Shown here in pieces: positions 55,073 through 63,508 of a stretch of 64,000 nt of DNA. The position numbers and the translations under genes are program-made. Source of the stretch: Lactococcus petauri. Lineage in GTDB: Bacteria > Bacillota > Bacilli > Lactobacillales > Streptococcaceae. The stretch lies in NCBI RefSeq assembly GCF_002154895.1, contig NZ_MUIZ01000006.1, forward strand, positions 124,001 through 188,000, given 5' to 3'. The notes beneath the pieces were generated by a model. The model was not told where the DNA came from. It did not search any database and saw nothing but the letters and a program-made list of their open reading frames with translations. Each line of letters opens with the position of its first letter. Positions within the stretch are counted from its first letter, which is position 1.

Positions 55073-55818
55073 ATTTCTTTTTTTCTTAAAGCATAAGAGT
55101 CAAGTAAAATTCGTGAAAGAATAGTCAGAGGAAGTCGTGAGCGTACTTCATAGTCTGGGAAGAAGGAGCCATCTGATTTAAAACCAACTAGAGCAACATC
55201 AGATAGGGAGGTCAGCGTGGATTCACCCGCTGTCGTAAGGAGAAGTGTTGCAATATTGTGTTGCTGACAATTTTGTGCAGCATTTACCAATTCTGGAGTT
55301 TCGCCATTTAAAGATATGAAAAGGACAGCGTCTTCGGGGAATAATTTTTTACTCATGATTTTAATGATTTCAGGGTCTGTAAAGAGTTCACAGTATTTTT
55401 CTGTAAGCTGAAACTTGATCATCATCTCTTGGGCAACCATTTCTGAAAAACCACGGGCAAATAAAATGAGCCGTCTTGAAGCAGTGATAATTCGAATTGC
55501 TTCTTCAAGTTTCTGGATGTTAATCATTGAGATGGTGCGCATGACTTCTTGCTCATTTTTGGTAATGACGAGACGAATACCTTCATCTTCTTTATCAAAC
55601 TGCGAAAAATCTTCATGCAACTTTCTTCGCTCTTTGAGTTTATACTTGAAGTCGGCATAGCCAGAATACCCTTTTTTCTTTAGTGTACGCACAATTGTTG
55701 CTGTTGAAACAGCAGCTTCAACACTTAATTCGGCGATGGAATAGTTAGGGATTTCTATAATATTACGCTCAATATAATTCCATAAATATTGCTCAGAGTC
55801 GCTTAGTTTAGTACTCAA
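55069..55818 (-). CDS. RpiR-family transcriptional regulator
   Basis: A 249-residue protein: HTH_6 (to ~75, with STATIVRTLKKKGYSGYADFK) and SIS domain (LILFARGFSEMVAQEM, LFISLNGETPELVNAA). It is a paralogue of the product at 49801 with the same domain order. It is divergent from the PfkB-EIIBCA-HAD operon, which it probably controls in response to a sugar phosphate. The gene ends inside the terminator shared with the EIID gene. Confidence 0.9.
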   Translation of the reverse strand: MSTKLSDSEQYLWNYIERNIIEIPNYSIAELSVEAAVSTATIVRTLKKKGYSGYADFKYKLKERRKLHEDFSQFDKEDEGIRLVITKNEQEVMRTISMINIQKLEEAIRIITASRRLILFARGFSEMVAQEMMIKFQLTEKYCELFTDPEIIKIMSKKLFPEDAVLFISLNGETPELVNAAQNCQQHNIATLLLTTAGESTLTSLSDVALVGFKSDGSFFPDYEVRSRLPLTILSRILLDSYALRKKEI

Positions 55819-55907
55819 AGTAAACCTCCCGTTTTCTAAGATTAATTATTCTAAGTATAGCAAAATTAAAAATAGAAGTGTAACGTTTTTCAGAAATATC
55901 CAAAATT

Positions 55908-55921
55908 TGTAAGCGGGTACA
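55908..55921 (+). promoter_or_regulatory. cre-like element upstream of the fructose-type operon
   Basis: TGTAAGCGGGTACA shares TGTAAGCGG with the element at 51864. It has two mismatches to the cre consensus. It lies 13 nt before a possible -10 box TATGAT (55934-55939). Confidence 0.35.
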
Positions 55922-55971
55922 TAAATAATACGCTATGATAATACTATGATAAAAAGAAAGTGAGGTGTTCA

Positions 55972-56904
55972 ATGATCTACACAGCTACACTAAATTTAGC
56001 AATTGATCTGTTTATTGACACCCAGGAGATGTCTCCTAAAATAGTGAATCGTACAGAAGAGTATGATGTTCAAGCCAATGGAAAAGGTGTCAATGTTTCT
56101 TTAATTTTGCAGCAACTCGGAGTGACAAGTACAGCACTTGGTTTTAAGGCTGGGTTTACCGGAAATTTCATCGATGATACGCTCCGAAATGAAGGCATTT
56201 ACACAGACTTTATCGAAGTTGACGGTATAACCAGAATCAATGTCTTTACACATGTAAAAAAAGAAAATCTGGAGTATAAGCTAGTCAATAAAGGGCCAAA
56301 AGTTACATCTGAACAAGTAGAAATGTTTTTAAAGCAAGTACACCAACTCAGAGCGGGGGACTACCTTTGTTTATCTGGCAGTTTTTCTGAAGGAGTTCCA
56401 CCCATACTCTTAAAAGAGATTGCAGCGATCTGTCAAGAAAACAAGGTGAGGCTCATTATTGATACCAGCTATGCAGAAGTACTGGAGACTTTGTCTTACA
56501 AACCTTTCTTACTTAAACCCAATGATGAGGAACTGGCGCACTGGTTTAATGTGGAGCTAAAAACGCCAGAAGATGTGATCTATTACGGTAAAAAATTGGT
56601 AGAGCAAGGTGCGCAAAATGTTTTGATTTCCTTGGGGGAAAAAGGTGCTTTGTTTATCAATTCGGACCAAATCTTAGCTTTAAATGCTCCACAAGGAGAA
56701 GTTGTCAACACAGCTTGTGCAGGTGATAGCTTGCTTGGAACTTTTTTAGCCGGAATAATCAAAAATGAAGCTATCGGAAAAAATTTGCAATTAGCAATTG
56801 CAGCTGGCTCTTCTACAGCGTTTCAAAAGGGCTTGACTGATTTTTCCGATGTTCCACAGCTGATGAAACAAATTACTGTTACTGAAATTATGAATAAACT
56901 ATAA
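55972..56904 (+). CDS. PfkB-family hexose-phosphate kinase (1-phosphofructokinase/tagatose-6-P kinase type)
   Basis: A 310-residue kinase. ATG 55972 follows AAAGTGAGG. Motifs: the N-terminal TATLNLAIDLF, ANGKGVNVSLIL, LKPNDEEL and the C-terminal VNTACAGDSLLGTFLAG (anion hole and catalytic Asp). Next to a fructose-type EII it would phosphorylate fructose-1-P (FruK) or an analogue to the 1,6-bisphosphate. A second PfkB gene at 60812 is more like LacC by context. The two cannot be separated firmly without alignment. Confidence 0.88.
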   Translation: MIYTATLNLAIDLFIDTQEMSPKIVNRTEEYDVQANGKGVNVSLILQQLGVTSTALGFKAGFTGNFIDDTLRNEGIYTDFIEVDGITRINVFTHVKKENLEYKLVNKGPKVTSEQVEMFLKQVHQLRAGDYLCLSGSFSEGVPPILLKEIAAICQENKVRLIIDTSYAEVLETLSYKPFLLKPNDEELAHWFNVELKTPEDVIYYGKKLVEQGAQNVLISLGEKGALFINSDQILALNAPQGEVVNTACAGDSLLGTFLAGIIKNEAIGKNLQLAIAAGSSTAFQKGLTDFSDVPQLMKQITVTEIMNKL

Positions 56905-56913
56905 GGAGGATTT

Positions 56914-58842
56914 ATGGGAAACTATAAAATAATTGCTGCGACAGGTTGTCCAACAGGGATAGCACACACGTTTATGGCACAGGAAGCTTTAGAAGCGGCG
57001 GCAAAAAAAGCAGGTGTATCAATCAAGGTGGAAACACATGGACAGATTGGTGTAGAAAATGAATTGACAAACGAGGACATTCGTCATGCAGAAGCTGTAA
57101 TTATTGCAGCCGATAAAGATGTCCATGCTGAGCGTTTTGCCGGTAAACGGGTCATTGAAGTTTCTGTTTCAGCAGGGATTAAAGAGGCAGACCACTTGAT
57201 TAAGGATGCCCTAGCTGGCAAAGGAAAAATCAAAGATGGCACAGCCACTTCGGAAAATACCTCAACAGCACCAGATGTATCTAAAATCGGACACAGCATC
57301 TACAAAAACCTTATGAACGGTGTCTCGCATATGCTGCCTTTCGTTGTTGCTGGTGGTGTTTTGATTGCAATTTCTTTTGCGGTTTGGGGGATCCATTCTG
57401 CAGAACCAGATCATGCTACATATAATGCCACAGCAGCGATGATCAAGGATATTGGCGGGCAAGCTATGGGAATGATGGTGCCAATATTGTCAGCTTACAT
57501 TGCTGAAAGCATTGCTAAGCGTCCCGCGCTTGTCGCAGGTTTGATTGGTGGTATCGTAGCAAATGCAGGTGGCGCAGGTTTCTTAGGAGGAATTCTATCA
57601 GGCTTCTTAGCGGGTTACTTAATTCTTTTCCTTCAAAAACTCTTGCGTAAGATGCCCAAATCTCTTGATGGATTAAAAGCTGTCTTTATTTTACCGGTTC
57701 TAGGAGTCGCAATTGTCGGAATAGCTATGTATTTGCTGGCAGCTCCTATGGAAGCCATCAATCAAGCTATGATGAATTTCTTGGCTGGATTTGAAAACAG
57801 TAACCCGATTGTTTTAGGACTTATTGTTGGTTCAATGTGTGCCTTTGATATGGGAGGTCCGGTCAATAAAGCTGCCTATGTTACAGGTACAGCGCTCTTA
57901 GCTCAAGGGAATTACTCCTTTATGGCAGGTGTGTCAGCTGCTTGTATTGCGCCGCCATTGATTACAAGTGTTGCAACGCTTGTATTTAGAAAATATTACA
58001 ATACTGAAGAACGTAATGCAGGGATTGTGAACCTCATCTTAGGTTCCACACATATCACTGAGGGCGCCATTCCTTTTGCAGCCAAAAATCCCTTGATTAT
58101 TTTGCCTATTTTTATGGTGGGTTCTTCAATAGCTTCAATTTTAACTTATCTTTTCGGAGTAAAGGTTCCTGCGCCACATGGAGGATTTCTGGTTTTACCT
58201 GTTGTCACAGGTGCTTTCCAATGGGTTTTATCAATTTTGATTGGTTCGGCAGTAGGTGGAATTTTACTTGGCCTCTATCAAAAACGACGCTGGGAGAAGG
58301 AAAAACGTGAAAATAAAGAATTAGCCACTGAAGAAATTCTAGCTCCCTCTGCATTCCTTTCTGAAAATGATGTCTTTCTCCAGCAGACATTCAATACACG
58401 AGATGAGATGTTCGACTTTTTAGCAGAAAAAACAATCCAACGAGGAATCGCTACAGACAAGGAAGAAATCAAGGAAAAGTTAGTGGCACGTGAACTCGAA
58501 GGAACTACAGGAATGATGGACGGCTTTGCCATACCACATGCTAAATCGTCAAATATTAATAAAGCCAGTTTGATTATTGTAAAAAATGAGAAAGGCATTG
58601 CTTGGGATAGCTTAGATGGTCAACCAATTACCTTTATCATTGGACTTTTTATACCCGAACATCAAAAAGGAACGGCACACCTACAATTGCTCTCTTCTGT
58701 TGCGAAAATGCTCATGATACCTGCGGTGATAGATCAGCTAAAAGCAGCGAACAGCCAAGCGGAGATTGTGTCAATCATTAACCAAAAACTAGTTGAAAAT
58801 AGTGAGGAAGCTTCAGAAAGCCTTGTATATGCAGGAGTATAA
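56914..58842 (+). CDS. PTS fructose-family EIIBCA protein
   Basis: A 642-residue fused transporter in the order B-C-A. EIIB (to ~100) has AATGCPTGIAHT with C12 the phosphorylated Cys. EIIC (~130-470) has about nine helices with GGPVNKAAYV and TEGAIPFAA. EIIA at the end (~490-630) has GFAIPHAKS with the phosphorylated His. TAAGGAGG precedes the ATG. It imports fructose or a related ketose as a phosphate, with the upstream kinase gene as partner. Confidence 0.93.
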   Translation: MGNYKIIAATGCPTGIAHTFMAQEALEAAAKKAGVSIKVETHGQIGVENELTNEDIRHAEAVIIAADKDVHAERFAGKRVIEVSVSAGIKEADHLIKDALAGKGKIKDGTATSENTSTAPDVSKIGHSIYKNLMNGVSHMLPFVVAGGVLIAISFAVWGIHSAEPDHATYNATAAMIKDIGGQAMGMMVPILSAYIAESIAKRPALVAGLIGGIVANAGGAGFLGGILSGFLAGYLILFLQKLLRKMPKSLDGLKAVFILPVLGVAIVGIAMYLLAAPMEAINQAMMNFLAGFENSNPIVLGLIVGSMCAFDMGGPVNKAAYVTGTALLAQGNYSFMAGVSAACIAPPLITSVATLVFRKYYNTEERNAGIVNLILGSTHITEGAIPFAAKNPLIILPIFMVGSSIASILTYLFGVKVPAPHGGFLVLPVVTGAFQWVLSILIGSAVGGILLGLYQKRRWEKEKRENKELATEEILAPSAFLSENDVFLQQTFNTRDEMFDFLAEKTIQRGIATDKEEIKEKLVARELEGTTGMMDGFAIPHAKSSNINKASLIIVKNEKGIAWDSLDGQPITFIIGLFIPEHQKGTAHLQLLSSVAKMLMIPAVIDQLKAANSQAEIVSIINQKLVENSEEASESLVYAGV

Positions 58843-58843
58843 G

Positions 58844-59491
58844 ATGAGCTTTAATACGATTATCTTTGATATGGACGGTGTTTTAATCGATACGGAGTAT
58901 CATTATGCCCAAGTATTTGATGCCTTTTTCGATAAAAAGGGCATTCCGATAGCACATCTAAATCGGCGTGAGCTTTTAGGTCGCCCTCTGAGAGACTTGT
59001 GGCCGTTCATTTTGGGAGAAGATTTTGATAAGAAAGATGCGGCAAGGTTACAAAAAGAGTTCTTCACCTATAAAAAGAGTAGCCATTTTCCCATCGAGGA
59101 AATGCTGTTTCCTGATGTGAAAGTTGTCCTGCAACGCTTGTCTGAAACAAAACTAAAGATTGGTTTAGCCACAAGTTCGTCACACGATGAAATTGCAGAA
59201 GTTCTTGATACACATAATCTTCGTAAATATTTTGAGGTTATTTCATCTGGCGAAGATTTTCCAGCGTCTAAGCCCCATCCTGCCGTTTATTTGTCTGCCA
59301 TGAAGCAGTTGAATGCCAGAGCATCTGATGTGCTTGTCATTGAAGATTCACCCAATGGTATTGCAGCGGGAAAAGCAGCGGGAGCAACCGTTTGGGCGAT
59401 TAGAGATCAACGATTTGATAGTGACCAGAGTCAGGCAGACAGACATGTTGAGCATTTAACTGAAGTACTGGAACTTCTTGGCTTTTCATGA
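58844..59491 (+). CDS. HAD-superfamily phosphatase/beta-phosphoglucomutase-like protein
   Basis: A 215-residue HAD enzyme. ATG 58844 follows AGGAG. Motifs: FDMDGVLIDTE (nucleophile Asp and acid Asp), ATSSSHDEI, SKPHPAVYL (Lys) and VIEDSPNGIAAGKAAG. The cap is of the helical beta-PGM type. It starts 1 nt after the EIIBCA stop, so it shares that operon. The likely role is removal or isomerisation of a sugar phosphate. It is a paralogue of the protein at 62743. Confidence 0.88.
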   Translation: MSFNTIIFDMDGVLIDTEYHYAQVFDAFFDKKGIPIAHLNRRELLGRPLRDLWPFILGEDFDKKDAARLQKEFFTYKKSSHFPIEEMLFPDVKVVLQRLSETKLKIGLATSSSHDEIAEVLDTHNLRKYFEVISSGEDFPASKPHPAVYLSAMKQLNARASDVLVIEDSPNGIAAGKAAGATVWAIRDQRFDSDQSQADRHVEHLTEVLELLGFS

Positions 59492-59538
59492 TGTGACGCA
59501 ATAATCCTATGGAGCATTGAAACATTCCCTTGAAATCA

Positions 59539-59602
59539 GGAAAAATTTCCGTTTTGGTAAAGTGCCATTTGGAAAATTTTCCTATGGTTATCACCTTATA
59601 AT
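59539..59602 (+). promoter_or_regulatory. agaS promoter with paired palindromic operators
   Basis: GGAAAAATTTCC (59539-59550) and the perfect palindrome GGAAAATTTTCC (59571-59582), 32 bp apart start to start. The -10 TATAAT is at 59597-59602, 14 nt after the proximal site. No TTGACA-like -35 is present. Confidence 0.75.
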
Positions 59603-59645
59603 AGATACCATAAGCTTAAAGAAAAATAGAAATCGAGGGAATAAT

Positions 59646-60797
59646 ATGCTTCAATTACCAGAAGAACGACTCAAAGAACTAGGTGCGGCTATCACCGTTA
59701 AAGAAACTTTAGGGCAGCCAGACTTATGGCGCAAGGTTTTCGCAGAATACGCAGAAAGAAAAACAGAGATTGATGCTTTCTTAGCAAAACTTTTCGAAAA
59801 ACATGGCTTTATCCGAGTAATTTTCACTGGGGCAGGTAGCTCGCAGTATGTGGGTGACACCGTACTTAAAAGTTTAATTGAGCTGGGAGATACGGAACAT
59901 TTCCGTTTTGAATCAATCGGAACAACGGATATCGTAGCAGCCCCACAAGCTACGTTGGAGCAGAATACACCGACCTTGTTGGTTTCATTTGCACGTAGCG
60001 GAAACTCCCCTGAATCTGTTGCAGCAGTCAATATTGTAGAAGAGCTAGTCCAAGACAGTTATCAGTTGGTAATTACTTGCGCTAAAGAAGGCAAGCTCGC
60101 TCAGCAAGCCCTCACGATGGAAAATGCGTTGACTTGTATCTTGCCAGATGAGTCTAACGATAAAGGTTTTGCGATGACGGGATCATGCAGTTCAATGACG
60201 CTTTTATCAACGCTTATTTTTTCAACAGAAGAACTTTCGGATAAAGAAAAGCAGGTCAGCATTGCCGCGGATTTAGCTGCAGATGTTTTTCAGCGAGAAA
60301 CGGAAATTGTAAGTTTTCTAAATGACGATACAGACCGTATGGTTTACGTGGGCTCAAGTACACTTTCAGGTTTTGTACGTGAAGCTCAACTCAAGGTTTT
60401 GGAATTAACGGCAGGAAAAATAGCAACCATGTTTGACAGCTCGATGGGCTTCCGTCATGGACCTAAATCTTTCATTAATGAAAATACTGTCGTTTTCGTC
60501 TTTGCTGCCAATAACGTTTATACACGTCAATATGATTTGGATCTCCACAAAGAGGTTGCCGGTGATGCAATTGCTCAGCGAACAGTCGTCATCGGACAAA
60601 ATCTTACTGAAGGTTTTACGTATAAGGAAGCGCCAGAGCTTAAAGAAGCCTATCTTGTCTTCCCAGCATTTGCATTTGCTCATGTCATTGCCTTGAATGC
60701 TTCAATTTTGGTGAAAAACACGCCTGATACACCTTCAGCATCAGGCACAGTGAACCGTGTCGTAAAAGGTGTGATTATCCATCCTCTGGAAAAATAG
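59646..60797 (+). CDS. agaS: AgaS-type SIS-domain sugar-phosphate deaminase/isomerase
   Basis: A 383-residue protein with two SIS domains. ATG 59646 follows GAGGGA by 5 nt; a longer in-frame reading would cross the promoter. Motifs: FTGAGSSQYVGD, SFARSGNSPESVAAV and GFRHGPKSFI. Length matches AgaS, which converts galactosamine-6-phosphate to tagatose-6-phosphate and ammonia. It stands in front of the kinase and aldolase genes that finish the tagatose route. Confidence 0.88.
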   Translation: MLQLPEERLKELGAAITVKETLGQPDLWRKVFAEYAERKTEIDAFLAKLFEKHGFIRVIFTGAGSSQYVGDTVLKSLIELGDTEHFRFESIGTTDIVAAPQATLEQNTPTLLVSFARSGNSPESVAAVNIVEELVQDSYQLVITCAKEGKLAQQALTMENALTCILPDESNDKGFAMTGSCSSMTLLSTLIFSTEELSDKEKQVSIAADLAADVFQRETEIVSFLNDDTDRMVYVGSSTLSGFVREAQLKVLELTAGKIATMFDSSMGFRHGPKSFINENTVVFVFAANNVYTRQYDLDLHKEVAGDAIAQRTVVIGQNLTEGFTYKEAPELKEAYLVFPAFAFAHVIALNASILVKNTPDTPSASGTVNRVVKGVIIHPLEK

Positions 60798-60811
60798 GAG
60801 AGCAGTAAACC

Positions 60812-61741
60812 ATGAGTATTTTAACAGTCACACTCAATCCTGCTATCGATATTTCTTATCCATTGGAAGCCTTTCACTTAAATACGGTCAATCGTGTGGC
60901 ACAGTTTGGTAAAACGGCTGGTGGTAAAGGGCTTAATGTATCACGTGTGCTGAAAGAACTAGGTGCAGATGTCTGGGCGACAGGATTTGCTGACGATATC
61001 TTAGGTGCGGAGATTGTCGAGAACTTAAAAAGTGAAGGTATTGATAGTCGATTTACTAAGATTTCTGGAAAGACACGCAACTGTATTGCAATTTTACACG
61101 AAGGACAACAGACCGAGATTTTAGAAAAAGGACCACGGATTTTAAGGGAAGAAGCAGAAGAGTTTATTGACAATTTTAAAGCAATGTTAGCTGAAGTTGA
61201 AGCAATTGCCATTTCAGGTTCTCTGCCTGATGGCTTACAGGAAACTTTCTATTCTGACCTTATCGCAATTGCCAACAAGCAGGAGAAAACAGTTGTTTTG
61301 GATTGTTCGGGGCGCTCACTTGAAGCAGTGCTTAAAAACCCACATAAGCCAAGTGTAATCAAACCCAACTTGGAAGAGTTGACGGATTTGTTAGGGAAGG
61401 AAGTCACCTTAGAAAATATCAAAGAAAGTTTACAGGATAGGCTTTTTAACGGTATTGAGTGGATTGTGGTTTCTCTTGGAAAAGAAGGCGCGTTTGCTAA
61501 AGTTTCCAATGACTTTTATCGTGTGCAAATCCCCCAAATAGTTGTAGTAAATCCTGTCGGATCCGGTGATGCGACTGTTGCAGGACTTGTTTATGGGATA
61601 AGCCAGAATGAAACGGTTGAGAATACCTTGAAAGGTGCTAATGTATGTGGCATGCTCAATGCGCAGGAGGCGAAGACAGGTCATATTAATCGGACAAATT
61701 ATCAAGCTTTGTTTGACCAACTCAAAGTAGAAAAACTATAA
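60812..61741 (+). CDS. lacC: tagatose-6-phosphate kinase/1-phosphofructokinase (PfkB family)
   Basis: A 309-residue kinase: TVTLNPAIDISY, TAGGKGLNVSRVL, IKPNLEEL and VNPVGSGDATVAGLV. The LacC-type anion hole GSGD is kept. It follows agaS by 14 nt and is followed by the ketose-bisphosphate aldolase, so tagatose-6-P is the favoured substrate. By family, 1-phosphofructokinase activity is also possible. Confidence 0.88.
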   Translation: MSILTVTLNPAIDISYPLEAFHLNTVNRVAQFGKTAGGKGLNVSRVLKELGADVWATGFADDILGAEIVENLKSEGIDSRFTKISGKTRNCIAILHEGQQTEILEKGPRILREEAEEFIDNFKAMLAEVEAIAISGSLPDGLQETFYSDLIAIANKQEKTVVLDCSGRSLEAVLKNPHKPSVIKPNLEELTDLLGKEVTLENIKESLQDRLFNGIEWIVVSLGKEGAFAKVSNDFYRVQIPQIVVVNPVGSGDATVAGLVYGISQNETVENTLKGANVCGMLNAQEAKTGHINRTNYQALFDQLKVEKL

Positions 61742-61766
61742 AACAAAGACGCGAAGAGGAGAAAAA

Positions 61767-62624
61767 ATGGTACTTGTAAAAAGTAAAGAAATGATAGAAA
61801 AGGCATTTAAAAATGGCTATGCCATTGGTGCTTTTAATGCAGAAAATATGGAAATGGCGGAAGCAATCGTAGAAGCAGCGCAAGAGATGAATGCCCCCGT
61901 CATTGTCCAAACAACTTCGGGTACGCTCAATACGACCCCCCCAGAAATGTTCTACCATATGGTTAAAGCAGCAGCAGACAAGGTCTCAGTGCCTGTAGTG
62001 ATGCATCTTGATCATGGGGATGATTTTGAGCGTGTAGCACGTTGCTTACGTACAGGTTATACTTCGGTAATGATTGACGCTTCGAAAAAAACATTTGAAG
62101 AAAATGTCGCAATAACCGAAGAAGTGGTCAAGATGGCACATTCGATGGGTATTCCAGTAGAAGCTGAACTAGGTATTGTTGGTGGCAAAGAAGATGGCAA
62201 TAATGCAGAGACGGTAGCTTTTACCGATCCAGAAGAAGCTGAAAAATTTGTCAAAGCTACAAATGTTGACTTTTTAGCTATTGGCATCGGCAACTCACAT
62301 GGCTTTTACAAAGCAGAGCCAAAGTTACAATATGATATCTTAGAGGCTGTCAAAGCGAAAACGGGTGATGTACCATTGGTCCTTCACGGCACGTCAGGAA
62401 TCCCTGACGAAGATGTTTCAAAAGCTGTTGCTATGGGCATTGCTAAGGTTAACTATGCCACTGAACTCCGCGCTGTTTTCACAAATGCTATCAAATCCTA
62501 CATCTCCGAAGATGAAAAAGTCGTAGATCCGAAAAAATACAACTCCGCAGCTAAACAAGCAGTCAAAGAACTTGTGAAACAAAAAATTCAAGTACTTGGT
62601 TCTGATGGGAAGGCTGAGGAGTGA
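61767..62624 (+). CDS. class II ketose-1,6-bisphosphate aldolase (GatY/KbaY-type)
   Basis: A 285-residue zinc-dependent aldolase: MHLDHGDDFE (Zn His and catalytic Asp), VEAELGIVGGKED, GIGNSHGFYK and LHGTSGIPDED. It splits tagatose-1,6-bisphosphate (or fructose-1,6-bisphosphate) into dihydroxyacetone phosphate and glyceraldehyde-3-phosphate. The length and context fit tagatose-bisphosphate aldolase; a fructose-bisphosphate role is possible. GAGGAG precedes the ATG. Confidence 0.88.
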   Translation: MVLVKSKEMIEKAFKNGYAIGAFNAENMEMAEAIVEAAQEMNAPVIVQTTSGTLNTTPPEMFYHMVKAAADKVSVPVVMHLDHGDDFERVARCLRTGYTSVMIDASKKTFEENVAITEEVVKMAHSMGIPVEAELGIVGGKEDGNNAETVAFTDPEEAEKFVKATNVDFLAIGIGNSHGFYKAEPKLQYDILEAVKAKTGDVPLVLHGTSGIPDEDVSKAVAMGIAKVNYATELRAVFTNAIKSYISEDEKVVDPKKYNSAAKQAVKELVKQKIQVLGSDGKAEE

Positions 62625-62711
62625 TGGTGCGCAGTAATCTAAGTGATTCCAGTATATCTAAATAAAAAACAAGATAAGCAATACCTCATATATTACATCT
62701 CAATATAAAAA

Positions 62712-62725
62712 AATAACCGCTTACT
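62712..62725 (-). promoter_or_regulatory. cre-like element in the HAD promoter
   Basis: On the minus strand AGTAAGCGGTTATT shares GTAAGCGG with the elements at 51864 and 55908. It lies between the -35 and -10 positions of the promoter at 62728. Confidence 0.35.
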
Positions 62726-62727
62726 TA

Positions 62728-62736
62728 TGCTATAAT
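62728..62736 (+). promoter_or_regulatory. extended -10 promoter placed for a leaderless transcript (HAD gene)
   Basis: TGCTATAAT has its -10 box at 62731-62736, exactly 7 nt before ATG 62743. No ribosome binding site is present. Confidence 0.6.
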
Positions 62737-62742
62737 AAAGCT

Positions 62743-63396
62743 ATGAAATTTAAAGCAATTGTATTTGATATGGACGGTGTTTTGGTAGATTCAGAACGTT
62801 TTCACTCTAAGGTTTTAGATAACTTTTTCGTTGAAAGTGGTATTGATGCTAGCCATTTAACACCAAAAGATTTTGTCGGTAGTGTTTTGAAAGACATGTG
62901 GCCAAAAGTATTACGTGATGAGTTTACAGAGGCGCGTGCAGCGCAAGTGCACCAAGATTTCTTAGATTACGATGCACAATTTCCGATTCCTTATAAGGAG
63001 CTACTTTTACCTGGTGTTACGGACGCCTTGAAGACCTTTTCAGAAAAGGGGTATAAAATGGCCGTAGCTTCAAGCTCTCGTCGTCATGAGATTGCTGAAG
63101 TCTTGGATACGCATGATTTACGCCAGTATTTTGAGTTTTTCTTGTCAGGGCAGGATGAGTTTGAGCAGTCTAAACCTAATCCAGCTATTTATCTGGCTGC
63201 TATGGAAAAGCTTGGTGTAGAACCTTCAGAAACCCTGATTATTGAAGATTCGCATTATGGTATTATGGCTGGTAAGGCGGCTGGAGCCACTGTTTGGGCG
63301 GTTAAGGATAACTATTTCGGTATTAATCAAGAACAAGCAGACCGTTTTATTGAGACACTTACGGATGCCAAAAATTTGTTGGCGGAATCAGAATAA
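62743..63396 (+). CDS. HAD-superfamily beta-phosphoglucomutase-like protein
   Basis: A 217-residue HAD enzyme: FDMDGVLVDSE, ASSSRRHEI, SKPNPAIYLAAM and IIEDSHYGIMAGKAAG. It is clearly paralogous to the product at 58844. It has its own promoter and a leaderless-type start, with a cre-like element in the promoter. The substrate is probably a sugar phosphate. It ends the catabolic region. Confidence 0.87.
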   Translation: MKFKAIVFDMDGVLVDSERFHSKVLDNFFVESGIDASHLTPKDFVGSVLKDMWPKVLRDEFTEARAAQVHQDFLDYDAQFPIPYKELLLPGVTDALKTFSEKGYKMAVASSSRRHEIAEVLDTHDLRQYFEFFLSGQDEFEQSKPNPAIYLAAMEKLGVEPSETLIIEDSHYGIMAGKAAGATVWAVKDNYFGINQEQADRFIETLTDAKNLLAESE

Positions 63397-63399
63397 GGG

Positions 63400-63430
63400 A
63401 AAGAACTTCTGCTTTTAGGAGTTCTTTTTT
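63400..63430 (+). terminator. terminator of the HAD gene
   Basis: An 11-bp stem (AAAGAACTTCT with AGGAGTTCTTT, one G-T pair) has a 6-nt loop and a T run. Confidence 0.8.
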
Positions 63431-63465
63431 CTTTAGATAAAGATTCAATATTATAGTTCAGACTT

Positions 63466-63474
63466 TGTTATAAT
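63466..63474 (+). promoter_or_regulatory. extended -10 promoter of the peptidase gene
   Basis: TGTTATAAT has its -10 box at 63469-63474, 35 nt before the ATG, leaving a normal leader with a ribosome binding site. Confidence 0.6.
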
Positions 63475-63508
63475 AGAAGAAAACATCCCAATTAAAAAGG
63501 AGAAATCA

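Noticed and set aside
59517-59645. N-terminal extension of AgaS
   Set aside because: It overlaps the paired operators and -10 box and has no ribosome binding site.
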